NCBI GenBank assembly: GCA_903900265.1
Contig: CAIUMM010000026.1
Location: 1-64,000, forward strand
Reading direction: 5' to 3'
DNA: 64,000 nucleotides
DNA from: an uncultured Pseudomonadota bacterium
Lineage (GTDB): Bacteria > Myxococcota_A > UBA796 > SXON01
Under the pieces are notes generated by a model. The model ran no database searches. It worked only from the letters and a program-made list of their open reading frames with translations, and had not been told where the DNA came from. A program made the position numbers and the translations under genes. How positions within the stretch are numbered: position 1 is the first letter of the stretch; each line of letters opens with the position of its first letter. Shown piece after piece: positions 51,083 through 60,068 of this stretch.

Positions 51083-52573
51083 TTAGGGGGTCGGAGCAGC
51101 CGGCGCCGGCTCAACCGGAGCGGCTGGCGCAGGGTCTGCCGGGGCTGGCGCCGGAGCTTCCGGTGCTGCGGGTGCGCCGCAACCTCCGGCGGCCTTGCCT
51201 GCGTCGATCTGGCTGCGCGCGTCGAGGATGAACGGCTGGACGTCGCCCGCGAGGGTGTAGTCCTTCTCGTCGAGGACGGGCTTGACCTGCTCGAGGGTCA
51301 TCTGCACCATCTCGATGATCATCGGATCCAGCGCACCGCACTCCTTGAGGTCCTTCTCGATCCCTGCGACGCTGTCGCTGAGCTCTTTGAGCAGCTTCTC
51401 GCCACGGGCCTTGCGCTCGGCTTCTTCCTTCTCTTTCTCTTTCTGGATGCGGATACGCTCGTCTTCGGCGGCCTGCTCCTTCTTGATGTCGGTCTCCAAC
51501 GTGAAGATCTCATCCGTGGGGGAGAGCTGGCCGGCCATCGCCTTCTTGAAGCCGTCGACGATGCTCTGCGCTTCTTTGAAGTTCTTGGCGTACTTCATGT
51601 TGAAGGTGATCGCGTTCTTGACGACGGTGCGGTTCGTGGCGTTGTTCTTCAACAGCGAGTCGTAGGCCTTCTGTGCGCCTTCGTTGTCCTTCATTCCGCG
51701 GAGCGCGATCGCGTAGCCAAGCTGCGCGTCCATGTTTCCGGGGTACTGCTGCACAACGGCCTCGAAGGCTTGCAGCGCGAGCTCGAAGTCGCCCGAGTCT
51801 GCGGCGAGGTAGCCGAGGTTCAGGTTCGCTTCGACGTTCGCGGGGTCAAGCTTTACGGCGGTCTTGAACTGCTCGATGGCGGCCGGGGCGTTCTTCTGGG
51901 CGAGGTACGTCACGCCCATGTTGTTGTAGACGCCGGGGTCGGTGTCGGAGAGCGTCTTCGCCTTTTCAGCGCAGAGCAGGCTCATCGCGTAGTTGCCCTG
52001 AGCATAGTAGGTGCGCGACAGGTTGCGGTACGCAGAGGCGTTCTTCGGGTCGCGGCCGAGGATGTCCTGGGCCACCTTGACGGCATCGTCATACCCCTGC
52101 GCCGCGGTGAGCGCGTCGGCGTAGTTGTTCTTCGCGACGAGGTCATCCGGGTGCGCGTCGGTGTACGCCTTGTAGAGCGTTGACGCCTCGGCGCCGCGCT
52201 TCAGCTCCACGAGGACGTTGCCGAGGTTGAAGATCGCGGCGGCGTAGTCGGGCTTCAGCTCCAGCGCCTTGCGGTAGTCGCTCTCGGCCTTGGTGTAATC
52301 CCCGGTGCGCTCGGCGGCCCAACCTGCGTTGTACCAGGCCTTTACGTAGTTGGGATCGGCTGTCGTCGCGGCTTCAAAAGCCACCAGCGCGCCCGCGAAG
52401 TTGGGCTTTTCGCCCTTCAGCAGGTCTACGCCCTTGGTGAACTCGGCTTTCGGGTTCACCACGGTGGAGGGATCGACGACGTCGGTGGGCGGCTTTTTCT
52501 CTCCGCACCCGATGAGGGTTGCGGGGCCCAATGCTGCCAACAGAATCAGAAACGAAGGAATAAGGCGGTTCAT
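51083..52573 (-). CDS. gltE: GltE-like TPR lipoprotein
   Basis: This 496-residue protein starts at ATG 52571-52573 with AAGGA six bases upstream. The lipoprotein signal ends in LIGC. About seven TPR repeats fill residues 70-320 (for example YVKAWYNAGWAAERTGDYTK, YAAAIFNLGNVLVELKRGAE, VEANLNLGYLAADSGDFELA). A charged coiled coil with EKEKEEAERKARGEK follows at about 360-400. The last 35 residues are an Ala/Pro-rich tail with one Cys. Size, TPR content, lipidation and position match GltE/AglT, the outer-membrane lipoprotein of the M. xanthus gliding complex. It ends at a strong terminator. Confidence 0.82.
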   Translation of the reverse strand: MNRLIPSFLILLAALGPATLIGCGEKKPPTDVVDPSTVVNPKAEFTKGVDLLKGEKPNFAGALVAFEAATTADPNYVKAWYNAGWAAERTGDYTKAESDYRKALELKPDYAAAIFNLGNVLVELKRGAEASTLYKAYTDAHPDDLVAKNNYADALTAAQGYDDAVKVAQDILGRDPKNASAYRNLSRTYYAQGNYAMSLLCAEKAKTLSDTDPGVYNNMGVTYLAQKNAPAAIEQFKTAVKLDPANVEANLNLGYLAADSGDFELALQAFEAVVQQYPGNMDAQLGYAIALRGMKDNEGAQKAYDSLLKNNATNRTVVKNAITFNMKYAKNFKEAQSIVDGFKKAMAGQLSPTDEIFTLETDIKKEQAAEDERIRIQKEKEKEEAERKARGEKLLKELSDSVAGIEKDLKECGALDPMIIEMVQMTLEQVKPVLDEKDYTLAGDVQPFILDARSQIDAGKAAGGCGAPAAPEAPAPAPADPAPAAPVEPAPAAPTP

Positions 52574-52588
52574 GGTGGTTCCTTTGGC

Positions 52589-55500
52589 CTACGGCTCGGT
52601 CTCGAAGGACTCGGTGGTCACTGCCGGGGCAGTGAAGCGGTTGTCGGGAACGATCTCGTACAGACCGGGGTAGTCGAGGGGACGCAGTACACCAAGCTGA
52701 CGCGTGGCTGCCGCGGTATTTTCGTTGTACAGGTTCAGCTCGTACGCCTTCTTCAGCGCTTCCGAGTAGGTCGCTACGGCCTTCTCAATCTGCGGGAACG
52801 CCTTGTCGCCGATCTGGGCGCCGTAGATCTCGCACTGATCGGAGGTCAGGTAGCTCGGGCACTTCGAGTTCGCGAAGGTGTCGGCCATGTCTTCGTAGAC
52901 CTGACCCAGCTTCGTCAGCGCCGCCAGACCCCACTCGCCGGCCCCGGTGTTGAGGACGTCGGTGTACGTCTTTTCGATCGCGACCAAGCCCTTGGCCTTT
53001 CCGATCAGCTGGTCCTGATAGGTCTTGTCCTCGACGCGCTGGCTGACCTTGGAGGTCGGGCCGTTGATGCGCATTGAGGTGAACTTCTTGAACTCGGGCT
53101 CGGCGAGGAAGAACTTGATCTGACCCACGTACTCGCGGGAGAGCTCGTACTCGGCTGCGGGCTTGCCACCGGCAGGGGTGATCGCCTTGGCGAAGTACGC
53201 GAGCGTGTCGTTCCAGTGCTTGGTGACGTTCGCGCCCTGACCGAGCTTGTCCATCAGCAGCCCGTACCGCAGACGCGCGAACATGACCTCGTCGAGCGAG
53301 GCGTTGACCGGCGGCTTGGTGTAGAACTCGAGGTAGATCTTCGAGGCCTCGGCAAACTTGGACTGCTCCTCGTACGTCTTGGCGATACCCAGCTTGAGCT
53401 GGTTCAAGCCCGGCTTGTCGGGGTAGCTTGTCATGTAGGCCTGGTAGTCCTTGATGGACGTCTCCCACTGACCCAGCGCGTCGCGGAACAACGCGGCGGA
53501 GAAGATCGCCGCAGCAGCGCCGGGATGCGCCTTGTCCAACGTGTACAACTTCTCGTACCAGTTGGAGGCCTCGGTGAAGTTGGCCTGAGACTCGTAGTCG
53601 AAGCCGATCGCGGCGACCTGGTCTTTGTAGTACTTGGACTTGGGGAACTTGTTGATGATCTCCAAGCGAAGCGGGATGCCTTCGGTGGTCTTGCCGAGGT
53701 CGTGCAGGTACACCGTTGCGTTGTTCAACGCGAGGTCGGCGTTGGCAGACGTCGGGAATTCCTTGTAGAACGCCGTGTAGTCCGCGGCGCCCTTCGCCTT
53801 GTCGCCGGTCTTCTTGAAGTTGATCTCGACGAGCTTCAGCGAGGCGTTCTCGTAGATGCCGAAAACCTCCTTCTTGAAGTCAGGAGAGCCCAAGCCCTGC
53901 TGATCGAAGTACAACTTCGAGTTCGACTTCAGGCTGTCCCAGTCCTCCACCAGCGCGAAGGAGTCGAGGATCAAGTTGGCGGCCTGCTCGGCCTCCTTCG
54001 ACATCGGCTCCATCTTGATGACCACGTTGAAGCGCTCGGAAGCCTCCTTGAAGTGGTTCTTGTTGTAGAGCAGGTACGCGGACTTGTAGATGATGTTCCG
54101 CACCTTGTCGCTGGTGGGGAAGAGGCGAGAGTACTGGTCCAACGCCGCGAGAGACTTGGTCTCCCAATCCGTGAGGGGCTGCTCGCTCTTGCTGCCGGGG
54201 TCAGGCCCTCCGGCGCTCGCAGCTTTCTTTTCTTTCTTGATGACTTCGTCCGCAGCGAAGATCGCCGACGACGCGCAGAACTCTGCGTGCTTGCCCTTGT
54301 TGTCGATCGCGACGACCTTCATGTACTGGTCGTAGGCTTCGTCGAACTTTTTGACCTTGTACAAGAGCTCAGCGAAGGAGTAGCGGATCTCGTACGCGTA
54401 CTGGCCTTCCGGGAACTCTTGGATGTAGGTGCGGTACGCCTGCTCTGCGAGCCCGTATACCTTGACCGCGCCGGCGCCGGTTCCGAGCTTCTTGGCTTCG
54501 TTGTGGTAGTTGGTCGCCACCGTACGCAGCGCCTTCTCGATCATCTCTCCGGCGCCTTTCACGGCGTCCTGGTTCGATGCGTTGGCGCGCGCCCAGGAAG
54601 ACTGCTTGCCGTAGGTCGTCCGCAGACGGTCGATCTCCTGCAGCGTCTCTTCCTTCTTGCCCATCTTGGTGTAGGCTTGGATGACCTCGTTCTGGAAGTC
54701 AGCTGCGACCGGTGCGGTTGGGCTCTCGGTGATCAACCGGCGATACATCTCGATCGCGAGGTCGAACTTGCCCTGCTCGACGAAGGTACCGGCGAGCTTC
54801 TTGAGCAGCTCGGGGATCATCGTCTGCTTGCCGATCTGCTTGAAGTAGGCGATGGCTTCGTTCATGTCGCCGCCGTCCGCGAAGAAGCGGACGAGGTCCT
54901 TCAGCGCTTCTTCTTGGAGCGAGATGTTCGCCTTGGTGTTCGCGTCGGCGTAGCTGACGACCACCTTCATGGTCGAGATCGCGGTGCCGAACTCGCCGAG
55001 GTTGTAGTAGCACCACGCGAGCTTGTACATCGCGAACGGGTACTTCTCGTGGGTCTTGTCTGCGGTCGCCTTTTTGTAGGCGAGCATGGCTTTGTTCGGC
55101 TCAGACTTCTCTTCGAAGAAGTACTCGCCGATGAGCACGTAGGCGTCGGTCGCGTACTGCGAATCCGGGTACACCTTGACGAGGCGGGTGAACTCCTGCG
55201 CCGCGAGGTCCTTCTGGGCCGTGTCGTTGTAGGCGCTGGCGAGGAAGAACGTGGCTTCATCCGCACGCGCGAACTGCGGGTAGTTCTGGAGGATCTGCTG
55301 GTACAGCTTGATCGCACGGTCCTGCCACTGACGCGAGCCGGTGGTGAAGGTCTTGCAGTCCACGGTGTCCGGCGAACCGCCGGCGTTGAACACCTTGTCG
55401 ATCTCGGCGTTGCAGTTCTTCATCTCACCGAGGTAGAGCTGCCGACCTTCTTGAAAGTACAGGTCAGACAAGCGCAGGATCAGCTCTGCTTTCTGGTCCG

Positions 55501-55750
55501 GCGGCCCTTGGAATTCCTTGAGCAGCGCTTTGAGCTTGTCGATGGACTCCAACCGCGCGTCGTGCGCGAGCTTGGCCAGCTCGGCGCTCTGCGCTTCTTC
55601 AGCGGTCACGTCGGTGGCCGACAACCGGCGGCGCTCCGTGTCCGCTGCGTGCGCGACCGGAGCCGCACAAAGTACGAGGGCCATGACCAAGCCAAGGCGG
55701 GAAGCCGCCGAGGTCGGAGAGAGAACAGAACGGGAAGTGACAGGCATCAT
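52589..55750 (-). CDS. gltD: GltD-like large periplasmic TPR protein
   Basis: This protein has about 1053 residues. The frame opens at GTG 55759; ATG 55748-55750 is used here, and a second ATG follows directly. A signal peptide (LVMALVLCAAPVAHA) is followed by TPR-like alpha-helical repeats across the whole length: ATFFLASAYNDTAQKDLAAQ, YATDAYVLIGEYFFEEKSEP, KYPFAMYKLAWCYYNLGEFG, WARANASNQDAVKG. It is probably a long periplasmic solenoid binding several partners, like GltD/AgmU of M. xanthus, which has similar size. It lies 15 bases before the GltE-like gene and 75 bases after the GltC-like gene. Confidence 0.8.
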   Translation of the reverse strand: MMPVTSRSVLSPTSAASRLGLVMALVLCAAPVAHAADTERRRLSATDVTAEEAQSAELAKLAHDARLESIDKLKALLKEFQGPPDQKAELILRLSDLYFQEGRQLYLGEMKNCNAEIDKVFNAGGSPDTVDCKTFTTGSRQWQDRAIKLYQQILQNYPQFARADEATFFLASAYNDTAQKDLAAQEFTRLVKVYPDSQYATDAYVLIGEYFFEEKSEPNKAMLAYKKATADKTHEKYPFAMYKLAWCYYNLGEFGTAISTMKVVVSYADANTKANISLQEEALKDLVRFFADGGDMNEAIAYFKQIGKQTMIPELLKKLAGTFVEQGKFDLAIEMYRRLITESPTAPVAADFQNEVIQAYTKMGKKEETLQEIDRLRTTYGKQSSWARANASNQDAVKGAGEMIEKALRTVATNYHNEAKKLGTGAGAVKVYGLAEQAYRTYIQEFPEGQYAYEIRYSFAELLYKVKKFDEAYDQYMKVVAIDNKGKHAEFCASSAIFAADEVIKKEKKAASAGGPDPGSKSEQPLTDWETKSLAALDQYSRLFPTSDKVRNIIYKSAYLLYNKNHFKEASERFNVVIKMEPMSKEAEQAANLILDSFALVEDWDSLKSNSKLYFDQQGLGSPDFKKEVFGIYENASLKLVEINFKKTGDKAKGAADYTAFYKEFPTSANADLALNNATVYLHDLGKTTEGIPLRLEIINKFPKSKYYKDQVAAIGFDYESQANFTEASNWYEKLYTLDKAHPGAAAAIFSAALFRDALGQWETSIKDYQAYMTSYPDKPGLNQLKLGIAKTYEEQSKFAEASKIYLEFYTKPPVNASLDEVMFARLRYGLLMDKLGQGANVTKHWNDTLAYFAKAITPAGGKPAAEYELSREYVGQIKFFLAEPEFKKFTSMRINGPTSKVSQRVEDKTYQDQLIGKAKGLVAIEKTYTDVLNTGAGEWGLAALTKLGQVYEDMADTFANSKCPSYLTSDQCEIYGAQIGDKAFPQIEKAVATYSEALKKAYELNLYNENTAAATRQLGVLRPLDYPGLYEIVPDNRFTAPAVTTESFETEP

Positions 55751-55834
55751 CGTTTCCACGGATTCAGAGAATGGGACGAAGGCTCGGGATTTGAGCCTTC
55801 GGCGGGAGGTGCGAACGGTAGGCCGCGGAGCGTC

Positions 55835-57715
55835 CTACTTGCAGCTTCCCTGTTCGGTGTACCAGTAGTAGCCGAGCTCGTCTTGCCAGAACTCGCCGTT
55901 GAACGGCCAGTAGATGCGATTCGCGGAGGTAGCGAAGTCGATCTCGAACTCCTTGGAGGTGTCCTGGACATCCTGGGAGGTGAGCTTGTACTCGTAGTCT
56001 CCACGGATGGCGTCGGTCATCTCGAACTGGATGATCTGGGACTGGCCGAGCAGGCCGCCGATCATCGTCGCCATGGTTGAAATCTCCTGAAGGAGCTTCA
56101 GACCCGCGCGACGCTTGAGGCGGTCGCGGTCTTCGGCCATGACCTTGTGGAGGTTCTCGCCGAGGCTGTCCTTCCACTGGCTCTTCTGCTCGTCGATCAA
56201 GCGCTCTTCCGCCTGCATCACCTGCAAGTGGTTCACGATGCCGGCGAGATCCTGATTGCGGAGGATGCGCACGAACGCGGCCTTCGGGATCAGCGTCTTG
56301 GCGGGCTTCGATCCGAAGTAGCGGTCGTACGCTTGGTCCGCGAGCTTCTTGCCGTCTTCGGAGTTGTACTGCTTGACGAAGTCCTTCATCTCCTCCTGCA
56401 TCGGCTTGTAGTCGGCGTCGAAGGTCTCAAGGATGTTGCCGACCTCCTTGTACTCGCACAAGTTGAAGAAGGTCAGCGCGCGCAAGATCTTCGCTTCGGG
56501 GATGAACTCCTGCTTGTCGAAGAAGGGGCTCTGCACGGTCAGCATCTGGCCGAGGGTGCGGTTGACGTCGGACTGTACGAAGTCCGACCAGCCGCTCTCG
56601 AACTGCGCTTCGGGCCAGTATTGGCTGTCACGAGGCACGTTGTCGTACCAGGTGTTGGCCTCGGGGAAGCGCTGGATGCTGTAGTAGATACGCGCGATGT
56701 TCAAGAGCGAGAGGTCGCGAAGACGGCTCATGTCCTCGACTTCCTGAGGCGTCTGAGCATCGGTGTTGCTCTTGACGACCTCGGTGAAGCTCTTGACGGC
56801 GGAGCGCAGCTTCTCTTGCTTGTAGTAGATGACACCTTCGAAGTACTTCGACTTGGTGTACAAATCCGACTTCTCGGACACCTGCCCGAAGCTCTTGCGG
56901 GCCTCAGTGAGCTTGTCGTTCTCGTAGAGCTTCAAGCCGGTCAGGTAGTAGTACTGGTTGCGCGCCGAAGCGGGGAACTCCTCGATCGGCACCTTGGCGA
57001 CGATACGGACCAAGTCGGAGTCATCGCCGGTGAACTTGGCGATGGTGACGAGCTTGGGGAGCGCCTTCGAGAAGTAGGGCGTGCTCGGCCCCTTCTTGAT
57101 GACTTCGGTGAAGTAGTACTGCGAGGAGTGGTACATAGTGAGGTCGTACAAGGACCTCGCCAGATAGTACTGGATCTTCGCTTCTTTATCGGGGTACTGG
57201 TTGTCGCGCAGCATCTCGAAGAACGCGAGGCTCGCGGTGAGCGGCTTCTTCGCTTCGTAGGCCTTGATGGCGCTCTCGAGCTTCTCCGGGTCGCGGGTCG
57301 CGTCCCCTTCGTCGGGGTCGCCGCCCTTGTCTTCGAGCTTGTTCCGCGACTGCCGATCGCCGACGCCGTCATCTTTGTCAAAGCTGTCCTTGGAGGACGA
57401 CTTTGCGGCGGGCTTGGGGCTGTCTGCGGGCTCTTCCGGTGCGGCCGATGCCATCATCGACTTGGCGGCGGAGACGACCTCTGCGGGCGCGCCCTTTTCT
57501 TGAAGGCACCGTACTTCGGCGGACGAGAAGGTCTCGCCGGAGCCTTCGATGGTCTGCACGATGATGTTCGTGGGGACGGAGACGTCCACCATGTTCATCA
57601 GCTCATCGCAGGACAACGCGTATGCAGGCGAGCTGGAAAGCAGCGCCGCGGCGACGGTGAGTGAGACTCCGCAGAATCGGAGGGCGGGAAACGTGGAGAT
57701 GGGGTTCATTTTCAT
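55835..57715 (-). CDS. gltC: GltC-like periplasmic helical-repeat protein
   Basis: This 626-residue protein has a signal peptide (cleaved about SSSPAYA), then a Cys-containing N-terminal domain (SCDELMNMV..EVRCLQEKG), a charged Ser/Lys/Asp linker (about 95-140) and TPR-like repeats (YYLTGLKLYENDKLTEARKS, SKYFEGVIYYKQEKLRSAVK, PEAQFESGWSDFVQSDVNRT). The end is aromatic, WQDELGYYWYTEQGSC. Size and organisation match GltC, which in M. xanthus binds the outer-membrane barrels GltA/B. It lies ten bases after a barrel gene here, supporting the same partnership. Confidence 0.8.
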   Translation of the reverse strand: MKMNPISTFPALRFCGVSLTVAAALLSSSPAYALSCDELMNMVDVSVPTNIIVQTIEGSGETFSSAEVRCLQEKGAPAEVVSAAKSMMASAAPEEPADSPKPAAKSSSKDSFDKDDGVGDRQSRNKLEDKGGDPDEGDATRDPEKLESAIKAYEAKKPLTASLAFFEMLRDNQYPDKEAKIQYYLARSLYDLTMYHSSQYYFTEVIKKGPSTPYFSKALPKLVTIAKFTGDDSDLVRIVAKVPIEEFPASARNQYYYLTGLKLYENDKLTEARKSFGQVSEKSDLYTKSKYFEGVIYYKQEKLRSAVKSFTEVVKSNTDAQTPQEVEDMSRLRDLSLLNIARIYYSIQRFPEANTWYDNVPRDSQYWPEAQFESGWSDFVQSDVNRTLGQMLTVQSPFFDKQEFIPEAKILRALTFFNLCEYKEVGNILETFDADYKPMQEEMKDFVKQYNSEDGKKLADQAYDRYFGSKPAKTLIPKAAFVRILRNQDLAGIVNHLQVMQAEERLIDEQKSQWKDSLGENLHKVMAEDRDRLKRRAGLKLLQEISTMATMIGGLLGQSQIIQFEMTDAIRGDYEYKLTSQDVQDTSKEFEIDFATSANRIYWPFNGEFWQDELGYYWYTEQGSCK

Positions 57716-57725
57716 CGCCGCAGGC

Positions 57726-58643
57726 TCACTTCATGGAGGGGAAGAAGAAGGTGACACCGCCCTGCAGGATGAAGTTGTTCTTCATCTCCAGGGTGCCGCC
57801 GTTGATGGCTTCGACGTAGGACGTGGCTTTGCCCTCGAGACGCGCCGCGATGCTCTCGCCGAACGCCACGCGGGCGCCGCCGGAGATGACCGTGGTGGGA
57901 TGCCACTCTTGCGCGGTGGACTGATAGTCCACGTCGTCTTCTTTGACCTGCAGCGCCTTGTAGTCGTCCACGGTGTGGATGGCGCCGAGACCGAAGGTGC
58001 CGAAGATGTCGAACGCGATGATCTTGCGGCCAACAGCGGCCTTTCCGTAGATCGGCGAGAACGCCAGCGCTGCGGAGCCCATCGCGTCCAGCTTGGAGAT
58101 GTCGGGCGATACGCTGTTTTCGCTGAGGATCTGCTTGGTCAGCGCCTTCCAGTCGGGATCGTTTTCGCCGCCTGTTCCGAGGATCGGGGAGTAGTGGGCC
58201 TGAATCTCGGCCGCGAAGATCTCGGTGATGTGGTAGTCGAACGTGACGCCGAGGATGTAGCGGTTCAGGAAGGGGTCGTTGGTGACGAACCCGATCTGGG
58301 GGCCGGCCTCATAGCGCCCGATCTTCATGAAGTTCTTCTTCTGAATGATCTTGATCGTGCGCTTTTTGCTCTTCTTGTCGGAGGCCTTCGACGAGGTATC
58401 CGCCGAGGCTTTCCCAGAGCGAACAGCCTCTTTCTCTGCCTTCACCGAGCTTTCGTCGGAGTCGTCGGATGCGGCCGGATCGTCGCCGTCTTCGTCATCC
58501 GCAACCGCGGGTGCGCTGTCGAGCGCGAGCGGATCTGCGGCGAGGAAGTGCACGGCGACAGGCTCCGATGGGACAGCATCGGCAGCGAACGCGTTCGGCA
58601 GCGCAGCAAGGGAGTATGCGAGCAACATCATAGGGGTGGCCAC
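57726..58643 (-). CDS. GltA/GltB-like outer-membrane beta-barrel (first)
   Basis: This 305-residue protein has a signal peptide (AYSLAALPNAFA), then an acidic, Ser/Asp-rich linker (about 30-95) and a KKSKKR basic patch. An eight-strand-type barrel follows: KIGRYEAGPQIGFVTNDPFL, LGVTFDYHITEIFAAEIQAH, FDIFGTFGLGAIHTV, ARLEGKATSYVEAI, ending NFILQGGVTFFFPSMK. It is a clear paralogue of the neighbouring 282-residue barrel (shared xxKNFF/KKNFMKxGRxExxPxxGxV and end motif FxPxMK). The start is GTG 58643 or ATG 58631. It is co-transcribed with the second barrel seven bases upstream. Confidence 0.8.
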   Translation of the reverse strand: MATPMMLLAYSLAALPNAFAADAVPSEPVAVHFLAADPLALDSAPAVADDEDGDDPAASDDSDESSVKAEKEAVRSGKASADTSSKASDKKSKKRTIKIIQKKNFMKIGRYEAGPQIGFVTNDPFLNRYILGVTFDYHITEIFAAEIQAHYSPILGTGGENDPDWKALTKQILSENSVSPDISKLDAMGSAALAFSPIYGKAAVGRKIIAFDIFGTFGLGAIHTVDDYKALQVKEDDVDYQSTAQEWHPTTVISGGARVAFGESIAARLEGKATSYVEAINGGTLEMKNNFILQGGVTFFFPSMK

Positions 58644-58650
58644 CGTCTGA

Positions 58651-59499
58651 TTAGAAGTTGGAGAGGCGCGGCTTCATCTTCGGCACGAAGATCGAAACAC
58701 CGGCGGTGGTGATGAAGGTGTTGTACAGGTTGTTGTCCAGTGGGACAGGGTTCCCACCCGCGTCAACATTCCCGTAGTCGGGCTCTTTTGCGATGTAGAG
58801 CAGCCCGCGCGCGTCAAGCTTCAACGCGATGCTCTGCGTGATGAAGAAGTCGAAGCCAACGCCGAGGTTGACGCCTACGTTGGCGGTCAGCGGCTGGCCC
58901 GACGGGTTCAGGGCGATCGTGCCCTCGGCGGTGTTGGTGGCCTCCTCGTGGGAGATCAGCAGCATCCCGACCCCGGCGGTGCCGTAGAAGTCGAAGTTGA
59001 CGACGCCTTCACCGATGAGGTTGATCTTGCCGTACACCGGGGCGAAGCGCGCATCGAAGATGGCGCCCAGCTGGATCCGGTCGATCGGCTGCTTGAAGTT
59101 GTCGGTGTCGATGCCGATCTGCACCAGCGTCTTGGCGAGCCCTTTCAGTCCGCCGACACCCGTGTCCGCGCCGTAGAGCACGCTGCCTTCGGCGGCGAAG
59201 CTCTCGGAGAAGTGGTAGGCGAGAAAGAGGCCGCCGACCGGTACGCTGACCAGGTCATTGTTCGGGACGTACCCCAGGGCAGGGGCGATCTCGAAGCGGT
59301 TCTGCTTCAGGAAAAACTTGTTCTGGATGACGCTCAACTGCGCCTTCTTGCCCTGCAGCTCGTCGAGAGCTTGCGTCGCCGGATTGGTTCCGGCCTCCGC
59401 ACGGGTAGGAAGGGCTGCCATCGCGAGGCCCAACAAAGGGACCAGCGATGCAAGTGCAGTAATGGGGGAGCGTCGCTTCAGGCGGGCCAGCATGTTCAT
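58651..59499 (-). CDS. GltA/GltB-like outer-membrane beta-barrel (second)
   Basis: This 282-residue protein starts at ATG 59497-59499 (GGAG nine bases before). A signal peptide is followed by a short helical piece (ALDELQGKKAQLSVIQNKFF) and a barrel: KQNRFEIAPALGYVPNND, VPVGGLFLAYHFSESFAAEG, FDFYGTAGVGMLLIS, TANVGVNLGVGFDFFITQSI, ALKLDARGLLYIAKEPDYG, ending TTAGVSIFVPKMKPRLSNF. It is the first gene of the Glt-like cluster; no upstream neighbour on this strand lies within 560 bases, so its promoter probably lies in 59500-59600, where no clear -35/-10 pair was seen. In M. xanthus GltA and GltB form the outer-membrane part of the gliding complex. Confidence 0.8.
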   Translation of the reverse strand: MNMLARLKRRSPITALASLVPLLGLAMAALPTRAEAGTNPATQALDELQGKKAQLSVIQNKFFLKQNRFEIAPALGYVPNNDLVSVPVGGLFLAYHFSESFAAEGSVLYGADTGVGGLKGLAKTLVQIGIDTDNFKQPIDRIQLGAIFDARFAPVYGKINLIGEGVVNFDFYGTAGVGMLLISHEEATNTAEGTIALNPSGQPLTANVGVNLGVGFDFFITQSIALKLDARGLLYIAKEPDYGNVDAGGNPVPLDNNLYNTFITTAGVSIFVPKMKPRLSNF

Positions 59500-59593
59500 C
59501 AGGGCGTTCTCCGGGGGCTCCGTCAGCAAGAATCCGCACCATAGGGCGCGCGGCCCCGCAACATAGCACGGATATGGCGTTAGGGATCGTTTC

Positions 59594-60043
59594 GTGACGC
59601 TCTCTTTGCCCTTCGCCCTGCTTTGTCTTTCTCGACTGGCCTTCGGGGTGCCCCCGGACGCTCCGGGAAGCGGCGATCCCACGGTGCGGATTGAGGTGCC
59701 GACGGCCCCGGTCCATGAGGGCGAGGCGATCGGCTTTGTGGTGGTCGAGGGGGTGGATGGTGCCATCTCCGTCGATGCGTGCTCTCCGATCGAGGTTGAG
59801 CAGGAGTCGGGGAGAAAGTGGCTCTCCCGCGCGGTCACCGAGTGTGAGCGGGGTATGCCGGCCTCGGCGATCGATGGAAAGTTGACGATCGCGGTTCGTG
59901 CTCCCGGGATCGGAACCTACCGCGCGGTGCTCGCGTGGGGCACGGGCTGCGCACCGGGGTACCCTCTGGCGACGGCGACGTGTCAGCGCTTGGGAACCGC
60001 AGTGTCCGCTCCCGTCACGGTCACGGCTCCGCCGGCAAAGTGA
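59594..60043 (+). CDS. Small secreted protein of unknown function
   Basis: This 149-residue protein starts at GTG 59594, divergent from the Glt-like cluster. A signal peptide (LPFALLCLSRLAFG) is followed by a beta-rich domain with about four Cys (DACSP, TECERG, GCAPGYP, ATCQRL), suggesting disulfides, and an Ig-like or CARDB-like strand pattern. It ends in APVTVTAPPAK. Its start lies only 94 bases from the barrel gene, so the two share a control region and a functional link is conceivable. Confidence 0.6.
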   Translation: MTLSLPFALLCLSRLAFGVPPDAPGSGDPTVRIEVPTAPVHEGEAIGFVVVEGVDGAISVDACSPIEVEQESGRKWLSRAVTECERGMPASAIDGKLTIAVRAPGIGTYRAVLAWGTGCAPGYPLATATCQRLGTAVSAPVTVTAPPAK

Positions 60044-60068
60044 GGCCCGATGGGGCGTACGACGCGCT

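Noticed and set aside
53216..56080. 954-codon + strand frame opposite the large TPR gene
   Set aside because: Leu/Val/Arg/Gly-rich shadow translation with no motif; the - strand TPR solenoid is real.
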